Assembly: GCA_016165875.1 (NCBI GenBank)
Contig: JABBOT010000080.1
Coordinates: 30,499,326-30,563,325 of the forward strand
Reading direction: 5' to 3'
DNA: 64,000 nucleotides
Origin: Acanthopleura granulata
Taxonomy: Eukaryota > Mollusca > Polyplacophora > Chitonida > Chitonidae
Shown: positions 32,001-43,720 of the stretch, piece after piece
Layout of the letters: each line of letters opens with the position of its first letter
Numbering within the stretch: position 1 is the stretch's first letter
Notes under the pieces: generated by a model
Seen by the model: the letters and a program-made list of their open reading frames with translations, nothing else
Databases searched by the model: none
What the model was told of the DNA's origin: nothing
Position numbers and translations under genes: made by a program

Positions 32001-35000
32001 CGAATGTTCCTGCCGATTTGGGGGCAATGCGATTCCAACGGGGTATACATACCACGTTCGAAAGTTTATTGCCACAACTGGGTCTGCGCTCAGAAATCTT
32101 CCAACCAGACCAGTTCCAGAAGATGTACTATTTTCGAGGAACACGGCTGACTGAAAAGGAACTGAAAGGCTCGAAGATGCCATACCATCTGTCACCGAAT
32201 GAGAGTAAAAATCCAGCGGAGTTGAAGTGGTACTGCTGTTTGTCCAAGCTTCTTGTTATATGAACCCTTGCTGATGTGCAGATTCTTCATAATCTGAAGA
32301 GAAAGCTTGCTATGCGTGTCTTTCAACCGCCGGAACGATTGAGGTGCTGGTTCAAAACCAGTTCAGGATAGGGAATTTGTAGATTTGTCTATTCTCACTG
32401 TTTCTGGGGCCTTAGTTACAATACACACTTAGAAAAGAAGGTGCAGCCATTGAAACATTAAGGATTCTTTGTCTTGCCCCTGTGGTGTCACCTGTAAAGC
32501 TCCATAGAGAACCTTGTCAGTAGGGTTCCCTTTAGCACCCCATACGAGGCCTAAATGGAATTCACGATCGCTGCCTTTTCCAGGGCACTGGCAACCCGAT
32601 ACAAGAAATCGCGCGATGGTATTATCTTTGTACATGAAATATTCATTGCTTGTGAAATCAGTTTCTTACTTCTTTTGGAGTTTAAGTGTGGAAAATTTTA
32701 TTTCTCTTCCCTTATGTCCACAGCCCTGAATTTATATCACTTGTTTGATGGTTTAGGGTTCGACAGTAGAACCCAACCCTCGATCATTGAACCTTCGCAC
32801 TGAGGGGAAAGCAAGTTTACAGAGGATAGCACCCTGGGGTTCGGAAAAGAATGATAAGGTTCTTTATAACACGCTTTCTGAGCCCACCTTTTTGAGCGTG
32901 TAAATGGTGGGCGACGCTCCTGAAATCATTTGCGCAGCCTAGCGTTCCATGAAGACCTCTTGCCTTCCACCAATATGGTGGAAGGTCACGTAGGGAATAG
33001 GCCGTCAGTCACTTACCAAGGTCAATGGTTTTATCCCGAATCATTCCAGTTTTCTCCAAAAGCGCAAATGGCGGCCGTGGCATATAAGTGGCATATTTTT
33101 GAATATGCCGTTAAACTGCAATCAACAGATAAATCTTGGAAAGGTCTGCCAGCAAACTACAGGTGGTGGTGGGCTTCCACCGGTCTTCCTGCCTAAACAA
33201 TGGTGGTGCCAGTTTTACGAAGACGGTGTAAGGCTTCGTCAAAGGTAACTACAATGGCAAAGTATCTCTACAGTATGTGTCGTTGTGGCAATTACGTTTG
33301 ACATAACTTACACCCTTTTTGTAAAACGGGCCCAAGGATTGCGTTCTATAAAGGGGAAATATTCATGAGTACGGCGTAGAACACTAATAAATAAATCAAC
33401 GGCTAGAGCATCTAATGATATGGAAGCATTATGCTCTTCAATTTCAGGAGATTGTCACAGCAGGCGCTGAATACCAGCCGACCAGATCAAATCGCTGACA
33501 TAGAAGAGGCTACAACACCAGACGGAGTCCCGGTATATAAACAAAGGTATTGATAATAGGCAAATTTTTTGAAGTCTGGCCGCATATAGGCAGGTACGAT
33601 CTTATTTTAATTTTAATTTTAATGACCTTGAAGAAGCTAATCATATTTGTCCATCAGTAAGTTCTGTCTTGAGAGACAATAACCACTGCGCAATTAGGCA
33701 ATAAACACTTAGCCACAGTCCACAATGATTTTTCACTGTCTAACAGGTTAACGCTTGGTCTCACGACACTGTTTCCTAATTCTCGGAGCCCCGAACATTC
33801 CGGGCCTGATAATCCTCTAGCACTAAAACAACGCCACTCAATTTCCTGATAATGATTGACCAACGAATTTTTTCCTGACATTTAACAAACAGTTGGTCCG
33901 TGTAAAAAAACAACACTATGAGAGGCCAGTTAACCCTGATTTATCTCTACATTTGACGGGCGTGCCAAACTTCCAGTTTCTGAAAAAGACACACCAGATT
34001 ATCGGAAATGAAACTTTGAACATCTCTACTACAAAATGAAACCATCCAGCGAGAAGAATAAACTAAAAAAAAGCACCCCCAAAAGGCAAAAGATAAAATG
34101 CAACTAGAATTAGCAGGGATTAGCACAACCTTAGTCTAAGCATTACAGCATTTTTCAGAATTCTTTGACTTCTGCTTTCCTTTATCCTGTAGCTATCTGA
34201 ATTTGATGGACAAATTCTGCAGTAATGAGGCTAAGAATTACCTGAGGGATCTGGGGCCTTTCTACTCGCTGTATGACACCAACATCAACGCAGTATATAG
34301 TGCTCTAGGGGCCAGTCCAGGGGCTTCCAAAACCCAGATATGGTCTGTTGTCGGGGGAATGAACGTCATCCCACAACGACTGGCGCAACAGTTCATCGCC
34401 GAAAGTAACAGGTGTCTGTTCTTTGTGTATTTGCTCTTGATTCTGGGTTGTTATTTAAAGGGGCACTCACGAATATTTGTATCGTTATCGCCACGATCTG
34501 GCTACAATATATTGTCACTTTTTCATTAAGTCATATAATCGTTCGATTATTCTTTGTCTGTAGATCGAAATATGAAAGATCCGTTCAGCCAGGCGACTCC
34601 AATATCGTGTGATGTGTCTGTATTCAAAAAATCTGGCCACTTTTTCGAATATAGGCTACATGTAGTATCTGCATGCAGGGATGAATTTAATTAACAAATA
34701 GACTGTAAGCATCTCTGTGGCTTGAATCTGTACTTAACTATTAGGCACAGAGTAATTGCTTGGTTAACTCTCATAAAGCCTTCCTTTTCGCGCGATTTCA
34801 TACCATTTTCTTCCCATCTTCAAACGTAACAAACATAACACGTCTGCATTGCATGATGCATGTCTCGTCTACATTGTCATCCGTATGGAGAATAGAGCCA
34901 AAAGCAGTAACGCCAGTGGTGTAATGTTTTACGTTCCATTCGTTACGTTCCCAGAATTCACCGTTCTGTTACAGGGGAGGCTTCGCCAGTGAAGTCCTTA

Positions 35001-38000
35001 CTGAGATGATGGCGGATGCAGCATAATAATTTATCGCTGGCGTTACTGTTTTGGGCTCGATTCTCTGTACTTAGGACTGTCAGGACCGTGTGATTGCGTC
35101 TGAGTTTAGACGAGATATGCATCAATTTAATTTAACGCTTAATATATTTAGTGAGGATTGCCCACAACCAGTGGTTAATTACATTTAATCACAATAATAT
35201 CTACAAATATATTTCTTCACAAAATGTCACTTTATAAAATAACCTTCGGTTGAAATAGGTAAGAACTGTCTGTAGAGATGTATGTACCTGTACATACACG
35301 CATACATGCGTATTATGTATTATGTAATACCAAATACGAGCATTGTCTTTAATAATGACCGACTCTGTTAGAGGCCAGGAGGTAATTATGAACAGTTTGA
35401 AATTATTTAATATTATCTGAGAGTTCTATATTTTCAGATCCAAAACGTAGGTATGTAGGTATTTAAAACTGAGAAAATGAGCTAAAAGTAAAGACTGGTG
35501 AACTCATGAACACATTGATAGGCGCAGTGTACTCCATGTTAAGAAATGATGTTTCGCTTAGAGATAAATAGTTACAGGATTGATCTCGGATCATATTATA
35601 TTTAAAACACATCGGCGTGAAAATCGCGCAGTCACATCCTCAATCGACCATGCCAAGTACATATGTAGTTATTAAAAACACTAAAATGAATATTCAGCTG
35701 GTTTGACAGGTCTGTCAGTCGTTGAGAAGATCTCTACTGATCATAAGTTCAGAAAGAATAACATTATTCTTAGGTTGAGCAAGATACTTATCGTCAGCAA
35801 ATACATTTATTTTGCACTCTATATCATTGTTTATATTTGTTATTTACAAATATTAGATACAATAGAGAGTTAAAACAGAACCTTGTCGTACCCCAGAATG
35901 GGTGTATTCATGACGCTCCATTTACACATACACTAATATGATCTATCATACAACTCAAATTCCTCTCTTATTTCGACCGCTATATATTATGAACAATCTG
36001 AATTGGCTAGCTCAATGCTAAATGAGGTGGGTGTTTGGCCAGGGCAGTTATTTGGGGTTTGGATTCCAATAAGTCTTAGCGTCTACACTGGGATCGAGCA
36101 GTTTCAGTTTTACAGAGGGTTTGTAACTCCTAATCTTATTTTGCCGCACTGGCTAGCCAAAAAGAAATGGAAGTTGTCGTGATCGGACTTGGTACAATTA
36201 AACTTTTTCAACCATCTGTCTTTAATTCGAAATTTTTGTCGGACGTCATTAGCCACCCAAGGTTTATCACTTGGTCTTGATAACTGTTTTATTTGGGCTA
36301 GTCTGAGCACAACACGAAAGAAATAATTTCGTCCACGCGGTCCACTTTTCGTCAATAAAATAGGAAATGTCTATAGTTAGGTCAAGCGGTGCAATTTTTA
36401 TACAATACAGTTGTGTGGAATTTGTTACGTTTGTAGATGGAAAGAAAATACTATGGGCTTCAAGCGAAGAAGTATGCTTGATCTGAGTTGACCAAGCAGT
36501 GTCTCTGTGGCTAATAGTGAAGTATAGGTCGAGCCAAAGAGAGACACATGGTTTACGCGATAAAACTTTGCTACTTCCATTATAGACGAGACTGATGTGT
36601 AAAATGAAAGCATCGTAAAGCAAGAACCTCAAACATTATTTGTTATTAACTGGTAAATCAGTTTAAAATTAACCACCTGGGGCTAAACTCCGTGTTTATA
36701 ACAACATATAACTTCGATTATGGTGTGAGAAAATACATTACTGGAATAGGCACCACAAAATCCGTCTTAAGCTGAGCATGAAATGATTCTTAACTTGTGA
36801 CCTTTTTCCGGATTTTATATCTGATTGGAAGCAAGATTTTTTATCATTGTCAAAACAGTAATTACACCAAGTATTTGTGTTAAAGTTGCGATGGTTGCTC
36901 ACGAATTTAGCAATTCAAACTTTTCTGACCGGAAACCTTGGTCATTTCTCATGATCCTGGTATTTGGTCAGTTTACATCTGAAAATATACCATTTTGCAT
37001 CGAATATTATCAATGCTATTTTTAGACTCTTTTCTCTGCTTTACAGGCATGTTATTTATCTGAACAAAAGAGTCCATTCAATAAGAAAAATATGGCCAGG
37101 AGGACGACCGGTGTACGAACTGTTGATATTTGATACTGGAACCCTGGGGGGATACACGAGGGATAAAAGGGTATGGGATAATATGCTTACGGTCTGTACG
37201 AAAAGAACCTAGTATGGTGAGACAGAGATTCAGCCTCAAGGACCTACGATAACAAAGAGCAAATTTCCCGATAAAAGGGTAAATATGGGATAATGTGCTT
37301 TAAGGGCTGAAAGAAAAGGTATATGATGAGGCAGAGAATCGGCTCATAAAATAGGCCTGCCATCAGAAAGAGCAAATTTCAAAATCCCAGCAGTAAAAAG
37401 TACAATAAATTCCAAGTGAAGTATAAAAGCCAGTACCGTTTCCTTGTCATGAAAGATGTGGTGGACAAGGTATGCATGTGATCCGCGAAAAGGCATTTAC
37501 GGTCGGAAATACGCATTTCTGGTTCGCAACAAGGCACTGTTTTTATTTTTTGATTATTGAAGATCGACTTTAGCCATAAATATGTTTATTGCTGCAAGTC
37601 TTTGTGTGTTATCAGAGATTTGGTTTGCTTCACGATTATCTTCATGCGTAAAACATAAACTTTATAGTGAGGGTTTCAGGCAAAGTTGGGAATCCTTCAC
37701 AGAATAGCGAATTAACGAAGTAGAACAGGTATATCTCTTTCAGAGAGACTGAGTGTCCTGGTAGTATTTTCTATTTTAATGAAAACATACTTTTGCGTGG
37801 GTAAAGACATGTCCTTGTTATGTCCTACTTGTATTTAATGTTTCCATTAGTGGATAATTGTGAAGGTGTGCCAGCATGTAACATTCGATAACTACGCAGA
37901 AATCATCCGAAGACAAAAGATATTCCAGCGTTACTAGAAAAACCTTTATCTGATTTTATGACTTATGTAGCGCCAATACGGGAACAAAAATCTAGCTACA

Positions 38001-40483
38001 TTACCTGTTTGGTGCTTTAGCACAATCGCCATAGAAGAACGGAGTAGGGGTAGGCCGCGGGGTGAAGGAGTAAAACCTAACAGTAAAAACAAGTGGTTTT
38101 ACCAGCAGTTTTGTGCACCGTTCCTTGCAATTTGACCGGTTTCCCGCCTTATCATATCAAGTTCTTTAAGTGGACACGAATGAAAAATAGGTTTGGAATG
38201 TAAAAATAGTGCAATAGGCTCACCTAAAATACCGCTGGGCTAAAGGGGCAGTTATTTCCAAAAGATTAGGAATTTGACAACGGAAAGGGGGCACAGGCCA
38301 AACAACCATGAAAACTCATGTCAAGGTCAATGAAAAACAAGATGGCTCTTCTACAAGACTACACGAAGGTCAATCAAAAAAGAGGTTACTGTCATGGACA
38401 GTTGTGTTCATATTAGCTTACGCTACAAAAACTTGTTGACTGCCCGCTCTTTGCAGGCATTTGCCATTCAGAAATGGGTGGCGTATTCTACTAGTGACAA
38501 CCTGTCTTTGAGCTATATTATCAACGAATTATTAACACATGCATTTTGTCCCGGCCTTCGACTAAATCAGTGGTGAAACTAATTACCTGTAAAAGGATAC
38601 CCTGCAAAAAAGAATGCAATTTTACAGCGCAAAGGGGTGTAAAATGGAACAGTGAATTCAAGGGTAAAAATAATGTTGCATTTCTTGGCAGTAGTGAACA
38701 CTTTATTCCTGTAGGATTTTAAGACATGACGCAATGTTCATCAACCTGTAAATTTACAAATGTATTGCCCGTAAGTCCAATAACCAGTGTCATTCTTCAC
38801 GTTAAAGAGATGTTACTGAGAGGTGAACTTGTTGTAAAAATGCAGTTAGCTTTGTCTCAACAGCAACGGGTAAATATTCACCAAAAATTACTGGTTACGA
38901 AATTTCCAGCACTTTTCTTTGTAAAACTACATTTTTTCTTTTGCAGTGTACCCTTATGACTTATTCCTCATTGTAACAGTGCGAAGTTTAAAAACCTTCT
39001 CATATTTCCCCTTAGACTACAAGAACAGGTGTCTGTCAAAGTGGCAAATTGTTGAATTGATAATGCATAAAAGTGGCATTTTTCTGCTTTCTAACTGGAC
39101 CTTGAGAGGGGAGCTCCGGAAGGCAGTTTCATAAAAGTGACTTGCTCCCAAAGCTACTTCTCGACTCTCTGTCATCTGACTGGTGGTTATCTTTTATTTA
39201 TTCATTTGATTGGAGTTTTACGCGGTGCTTTATTAAACATTTCACTCATGAGACGGCGGTCAGCATTATACTGTGGGAGGAGACCGGAAGAAGCAGGATG
39301 TTGAGGTTGATGGCAGACTTTTCCACGCACGACAGAATAAAGTTGTCAGCACTGTCGGATAGTCTGTTATGTTATTAGGTGCAGAGTTCGTTTTTATCCC
39401 TGTGTGAGCTACCTCATGAACACATGTACGTCGGAAGGTTAAGGGTTGTATCCGAACGGAAGTGGTGCACAAAAATGTGATACCGTGAAAACGAAAGTGT
39501 AAATATGAATCGAACGAATTCCATCGCATTTGTCAACATTTTTACATAACTATTGCGTTGAAAGAATATTATAAATAACAGAAATTCCGAACAGTGAAAA
39601 ACATGGAATATGAAAATAAAGGTTGTGGAATGAAACAAATGTTTAGAGATCAGTTAAACATACATATGTATCATTTTTTACAGTTACATGAATTTTCCTT
39701 GATTACTGCATACTGCGTAGTCACGAGTAATTACTTGAGCCTGTCTGCTTCTCCTCAGCATTCGCCTTGTTTAACACAACACTCTCGTTCCAGATAAAAC
39801 CAAGGCGGATTTGCGCTTATCAGGTGATTCTCGCTCTTCCTCCGGGGGCTCTGAAGAAAATCCAATGGGGTCCGCTGCAAGACCTACCTGTACAGAGGGC
39901 ACTGAAATCCGTGAATGATTTCAGTGCCATGAAAATATTTTTGGCCTATCCAAATGCCTGGTGGGATAAATTGCCTTTAAACTACAAAGCCTTCGTCACA
40001 GATCTTCCACTCCGACAGGGTGGAGAGTTCGGTCGTTTTCGAAACTCGTCGGGTCACGAGACAGCATTATTACTAGCCTCTTACGCTGATACAGAGGAAA
40101 ACAATGACTTCTGGAAGCATCTTCGCAATCCCTCGACCAGCATTTCGTCGCCCATCGTCCCGGCTGCGTTTTCGGTCAGTACAAAAGTTGTAGAGCACGT
40201 GCATCATCACTTGGCAACGATGTATAACGTCAGTGCAAGCTCCATTCCACAGCCGATAGATGGCGTAATGCATATTTGGGATGATCCGCAAAACGGAAGA
40301 GCTTGGCAGATACTCAAACCTGGTTACAAGCCAAAGGCCGCGGAAAATTTTATTCAGCGACCCTCTGCATCTGATAAAGTGTTCGTCGTCACCAATGCTT
40401 TCTCCAGACGATTCTTTGGTTGGGGTGAAGGTTGTCTCCGGGTAGCTGATGATATTCTTCGACAATTCTTCAATAACATATAA
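28976..40483 (+). CDS. Secreted LAAO-type flavin amine oxidase, gene B (seven coding exons)
   Basis: Coding exons: 28976-29021, 30245-30280, 31854-32229, 33448-33546, 34193-34411, 37047-37170 and 39794-40483; 1590 nt, about 529 residues. All splice sites are GT-AG and the frame stays open. Five exons match gene A exactly in length and phase; the extra one is a 36-nt mini-exon. Features: signal peptide 1-15; GGGIGG at 36-41; DRIGGR ending at R67; DLGAMRF with R87; VVGG in exon 5; VILALPP in exon 7; C-terminal VTNAFSR and FGWGEG. The GW-EG part of the FAD motif is better kept than in gene A, but Thr-Asn again replaces Gly-Glu. Likely role, by family: secreted oxidase producing hydrogen peroxide; substrate unknown. 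Introns carry SINEs, a LINE relic and small inverted-repeat elements, none of which breaks the coding frame. Confidence 0.87.
29328..29620 (-). mobile_element. SINE family 1, reverse, interrupted by a small inverted-repeat element
   Basis: Degraded 3' domain (ggaatgtttcacgtcg) and reverse body up to about 29435; after an 85-bp insertion the head continues with cttaaactcacagcg and ends cggcaacggaggcccc. In gene B intron 1. Confidence 0.65.
29436..29520. mobile_element. 85-bp MITE-like element nested in a SINE
   Basis: Termini gggcccacttgcacgaa and ttcgtgcacgtgggccc are inverted repeats of 17 bp with one mismatch. It interrupts an older SINE, giving relative age. No coding capacity. Confidence 0.7.
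30245..30280 (+). CDS. Gene B mini-exon (36 nt, phase 1-1)
   Basis: Acceptor ttattttcag ends at 30244; donor gtaatg starts at 30281. With the split Gly codon it reads GSRWSYRYTPPP, then a g that joins aa of the FAD exon as Glu. It is symmetric (phase 1-1), so it can be skipped or duplicated without a frameshift. It resembles gene C mini-exons in its WSY core and in the shared donor gtaatg. Confidence 0.72.
30565..30808 (+). mobile_element. SINE family 1, near full length, in gene B intron 2
   Basis: Head ggggcctccggggctcagtc and gagttcaag, body gtctgccagcaacctgtaga, tail attcctgagtacggcgtaaa and caaataaataaataaat. Not present at the matching point of gene C as far as can be seen. Confidence 0.85.
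31019..31265 (+). repeat. Direct repeat of about 150 bp in gene B intron 2
   Basis: tgacgtcacaattactttca at 31020 recurs as cgacgtcacaattgctttca at 31172; both continue agtaacgttgtcacg and ggtggtgggacatcg. Confidence 0.75.
31445..31516 (+). mobile_element. SINE family 1 3' end fragment
   Basis: gaacaattcttgggtacggc, then ttcaatcaaataaatgaata. In gene B intron 2. Confidence 0.65.
31854..32229 (+). CDS. Gene B exon 3: N-terminal FAD-binding domain
   Basis: Acceptor tttctacag ends at 31853; donor tg|gtactg follows 32229; 376 nt. Encodes ECLDVAIVGGGIGGMYTAW, VFENTDRIGGRMFS and ADLGAMRF. Protein and nucleotide similarity to gene A exon 2 is very strong, including the exact ends. Confidence 0.9.
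33139..33400 (+). mobile_element. SINE family 1 split by a MITE-like element
   Basis: Left half ggtctgccagcaaactacag (33139-33205) and right half gaaatattcatgagtacggc with aataaataaa (33334-33400) are consecutive parts of the same SINE, separated by an inverted-repeat insertion. Confidence 0.65.
33206..33333. mobile_element. MITE-like element, gttttac-terminated family, copy 1
   Basis: gtgccagttttacgaagacg at the left is mirrored by acaccctttttgtaaaacgg-gccc at the right, giving imperfect inverted termini. Same family at 41363-41472. Nested inside a SINE. Confidence 0.65.
33448..33546 (+). CDS. Gene B exon 4
   Basis: Acceptor caatttcag ends at 33447; donor ag|gtattg follows 33546; 99 nt, phase 2-2. 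Reads RLSQQALNTSRPDQIADIEE and onward to DGVPVYKQ. Matches gene A exon 3 in length and sequence. Confidence 0.82.
34193..34411 (+). CDS. Gene B exon 5: central domain with VVGG motif
   Basis: Acceptor tatcctgtag ends at 34192; donor ag|gtgtct follows 34411; 219 nt, phase 2-2. Carries SNEAKNYL, DTNINAVYSALG and VVGGMNVIPQRLAQQF. GG followed by a Pro and helix is typical of the family. Confidence 0.86.
35700..36660 (-). pseudogene. Degenerate LINE relic in gene B intron (CR1/L2-like family, copy 2)
   Basis: Minus strand. At 36632-36267 the tail of an endonuclease-like frame; at 36355-36110 DKPWVANDVRQKFRIKDRW, the typical linker between endonuclease and RT; then near 35770-35890 RQGSVL and an FADD motif after NDIECKINV. 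The residues around FADD closely match copy 1 at 16.8 kb (NIECDINIFAD). It lies in the intron between gene B exons 5 and 6, opposite strand. Confidence 0.6.
37047..37170 (+). CDS. Gene B exon 6
   Basis: Acceptor gctttacag ends at 37046; donor agg|gtatgg follows 37170; 124 nt, phase 2-0. Encodes HVIYLNKRVHSIRKIW and ends GGYTRDKR. The sequence around the donor is repeated about 108 bp downstream (37270 onward) with a second donor-like gtaaat; reading on from the first donor meets TAG, so the first donor must be used. Confidence 0.8.
37162..37380 (+). repeat. Tandem duplication of a gene B exon 6 donor region
   Basis: Copies 37162-37269 and 37270-37380 both start gataaaagggta and end agagcaaatttc. 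The first contains the real exon end; the second carries an extra donor-like site inside the intron. Confidence 0.75.
39188..39350 (-). mobile_element. SINE family 1, diverged reverse
   Basis: ttcatttgattggagtttta, then tttcactcatgagacggcgg and gtgggaggagaccgg. In the last intron of gene B. Confidence 0.7.
39794..40483 (+). CDS. Gene B exon 7: C-terminal oxidase domain and stop
   Basis: Acceptor ctcgttccag ends at 39793. Frame runs 229 residues from IKPRRICAYQVILALPP through NAWW, VTDLPLRQGGEFGRF, DGVMHIWDD and LKPGYKPK to VTNAFSRRFFGWGEG, then TAA at 40481-40483. Strongly conserved with gene A exon 6. Sequons NSS and NVS are present. No canonical AATAAA was seen in the next few hundred bases. 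Confidence 0.9.
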   Translation: MKPRRICAYQVILALPPGALKKIQWGPLQDLPVQRALKSVNDFSAMKIFLAYPNAWWDKLPLNYKAFVTDLPLRQGGEFGRFRNSSGHETALLLASYADTEENNDFWKHLRNPSTSISSPIVPAAFSVSTKVVEHVHHHLATMYNVSASSIPQPIDGVMHIWDDPQNGRAWQILKPGYKPKAAENFIQRPSASDKVFVVTNAFSRRFFGWGEGCLRVADDILRQFFNNI

Positions 40484-41362
40484 TCATATCAAAAAGTCAT
40501 TCTCAGGCATTTCGATACTACTAGGTTTTATGTCAAAAATATTGTTTTATAAAAAGAGACATTATTGCTGGTAAATATTTTAAAGTTGTTTCACGAGGTT
40601 AAGCCCTGTTTATATTCTCATGTGAACACCATTGTCACACTACAGCCATCCGAATCGGCTATTTTCGTTCTCCATAGCCACACTGTATTGTACATTGCGC
40701 CAGACACGCGTGTTGTTACACGCTTTAAGCTCAACTTTGTTACCGTTATTAACAGATTTTTCCCTTCGTTTCTGAGGGAGTTTTAATGCCATCTATCAAA
40801 AATACCATTGACTAAATTTAACGTTTGGTCTTTTCTGTCTTCTAATTCAAGCTGGTAATTGATCAGATAGAACTGAAGTTTTTATATTTACCATTTAGTA
40901 TATCAATGCAGAAAACCCGGAAATCACCAAGGCGAGTAAAAAATCATTTACCTGTATATATTTTTATTCAATGGAAAGTTTTAAAAGCCTTTCTCGGGAA
41001 TCTTTCATGAACATGACGGTGGTCAGGTGTATAGGCGAAGGACACCGTGACTGGCTGCAGCCTTGGGGACACCATCTACATGTATAAGAAATTCCTCGAC
41101 AATCTAGTTACAAGTTGGGTAAGAACGGGGAAATTGACTGGCCTGAACGGTGTCAATAATTAAAGCTCTACCCCCTTGAATGAACGCGATAAACTTTTCA
41201 ACATTTCAAAATGGTCATTGTTGATTTATCCAATGTTGCGATTTCACACTCTTTATCTCCCGCCCTTAAACAAATTAATTAAAAGATCGATGAATTGTCA
41301 CAATCACATGAACGGGATCTGATGTCCTTTTCTTTAACATATATCCTCTGCAGCGCCTTCCA

Positions 41363-41472
41363 GGGCCAAGTTTTACAAAGAGGCCGTAACTTACGTCAAG
41401 CGTAACACATACACATACTTAAAGATATGGTATGTTAGACGTAGCATTACACCCTATTCGTAAAACGGGCTC
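41363..41472. mobile_element. MITE-like element, gttttac-terminated family, copy 2
   Basis: Left end gggccaagttttacaaagag and right end accctattcgtaaaacgggc form imperfect inverted repeats; both ends hold a gtaacttacgtc-like subterminal block. About 110 bp, non-coding. Confidence 0.65.
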
Positions 41473-43568
41473 CAGTGTCTTAAACAGAAAGCCATTCCTA
41501 ATGTAACTCCTGTGAATGCCCTCATCTGAGTAGAACGCAGGCAATGTCCTCTGAATGTCAGTTGACTCACAACAAATTCACCATGGTAAAGCATATGTGA
41601 ACTCATGGATCTGTTGCCCCGTTGCTCTAACGACCTTGACGAAGAGTGCATCACACCAGCTTCCCCGCGGCAACATATATGTGAATTGCCAATGTCACAC
41701 TCCGACAGCAACATTTTCAAGGAATCCAACTCCGCCTTCATCCATGCCATCAGACCATGAAGTCGCATATGAACCCAAAGGAATTAGTACGATGTCTGGT
41801 GCTGGATAGTGCATAGACTACATTTGGTTGGCAGCCGCTAGTCCCGATTAACTGGAGCCTCAAATTCAGCCATGCTAGGGTAGATCCTCAGATGGTCTCC
41901 ACTAGTCCTCTGCAGTGATAGATATAACTTGAACCAACTATTGAGGAAAAATGTCAGATGAAGTCAGCAGAATTACGCGCGTGCACTGTGAAAAAAGATG
42001 ATGCAATTGTACAGTAAAAAGTGCTCGCAACTTTGAGACCAGTGGTTTTGGCTGTATATTTATAGCACTGAGTGCATGTTAACATACTGCTGGTATTTGT
42101 ATATATACGATGTAAATCCCAGTAAATAAGTACCAAACTGCCAAGTAAAAGACCTGAACCACTTGTTATCATTGCTTTTTTTACAAAGAATTTACATGTA
42201 AATACGCCCTGGTAAATGCTGCGTGAATACAGGCTTTTACATGTTCAAACTAGTAGCGTATTGTGATTTAACAGTTTTCGGCGACGTAAAGCAGCATTGC
42301 TTTAAGCTGTAAAATTAAGCTGATTAACAATGTCGACTTACAACATTCTTGGATGTAAAATAACACTACTAGTGCCGCAGATTTGCAGTCAAGTTGGATG
42401 TGAAAAAACAGTCATTGCCCCGTTTAACTACATCATCATGGTGTAAATTTACTAGGGTTAAATTACATAGTTCTGGTTTTGCTATTGCTGTGGAATATAA
42501 CAGCATTACAATTTATGTCGCAAATAACTTCACATCAAGCAGAATCTGTACCTTCCTTATTATGGGCCTTTAACATCAAAAGATATTTTTTAAGTTATGT
42601 ACACAAAGAAATTACCAAATTAAAGCATATAATACATAAACACAGAGATTTACACTGATGAGAATTTATTGACGGTTAATTGAAGATCATTTTTACATGT
42701 ACAAAGGAACAAAATCTGGGCATATACACAATGTGTTATGGGCATTACACACTCATCGCGTACCCAAACGCTTCACAGATCAACTCAGTCCACTTCACAA
42801 CTGACTAACTGATATTCAAAGTTTCCTTCCTGATGAAAGCATTGAATTACATACATTCTGATGCTTAATATGTCTTCAAACATCAAATATTTAAAGTGAA
42901 AGACAGCGCAGGTTCTAAGTTAAATTTGCCATAAAAGGTTGGACAATATTATGTTTATTTCGGTAAAATATTCTTTCTGACAGGTACTACGACAAAGGAA
43001 ACTGACATCTGTCCGCGCTCCGTCGATTACCATGAACCGTAGCCATTCTGTCTGGGCTGTGACGTAACTGTTCCTAGCGCGGAACACTTGTCACCTAAAA
43101 CTGTAGTAGGCTGCTACGGTTCTGTTTTTAACTTAAGTATATAAGTAAATTTATAACATGAGATGATCAAGAAACCTACTCTCGCCATAACACAATGGTC
43201 ATGAAATACATGTACTTTGAAGTGTTGTTCACATATGTACTTGTTATAATTAAAACATATATATGTAACATTAAAACAGTGTGCTGTTTCTTTGTTATTA
43301 AACAGCTGATATCCCCTATCTCTTTGATTGGCTAATCTCTTATAATGTGCGCTTTCAGATTCTCAGTCGGCAGTAAATTATTCCACACTTCAAATGAAGA
43401 TAATTCAGCAAAAAAATTCATACAAACTCAAACACATTTTTACACTCAAAAAAGAATTTTATAATCTTTTTTATGAACAGTGCCTCGGTCATGGGCTGCC
43501 TCTTATTTTAATACTGAATAGTAAATCAAAAGATAAACGCAAATAAATACTTTGTGGGTGGATTTTTT

Positions 43569-43720
43569 CATGTTTAAGCACCATTTAAAACGCGACGTTG
43601 AGTTTTAAATGGCACTTAAAACATGCAAAAATTTGATGCACACAATTCGACGTCGCGTTTCGTTAAAGATGTTGTACCTCTTCCAAACTCGATAGAATCA
43701 AAACGCGACGTTGAGTTTTG
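43569..43720. repeat. Hairpin and repeated 20-mer
   Basis: Arms catgtttaagcaccatttaa (43569) and ttaaatggcacttaaaacatg-type sequence (ending 43625) can pair, with cgcgacgttga in the loop. The 20-mer aaaacgcgacgttgagtttt occurs at about 43588 and again at about 43700, and cgacgtcgcgttt at 43649 is partly complementary. Confidence 0.6.

Noticed and set aside
37270..37380. Second donor after gene B exon 6 as a real alternative exon end
   Set aside because: Reading on from 37170 reaches an in-frame TAG before the second site, so use of it would truncate the protein.
41454..41809. Overlapping open frames on both strands
   Set aside because: No motif, partly overlaps a MITE-like end, no splice or start evidence.
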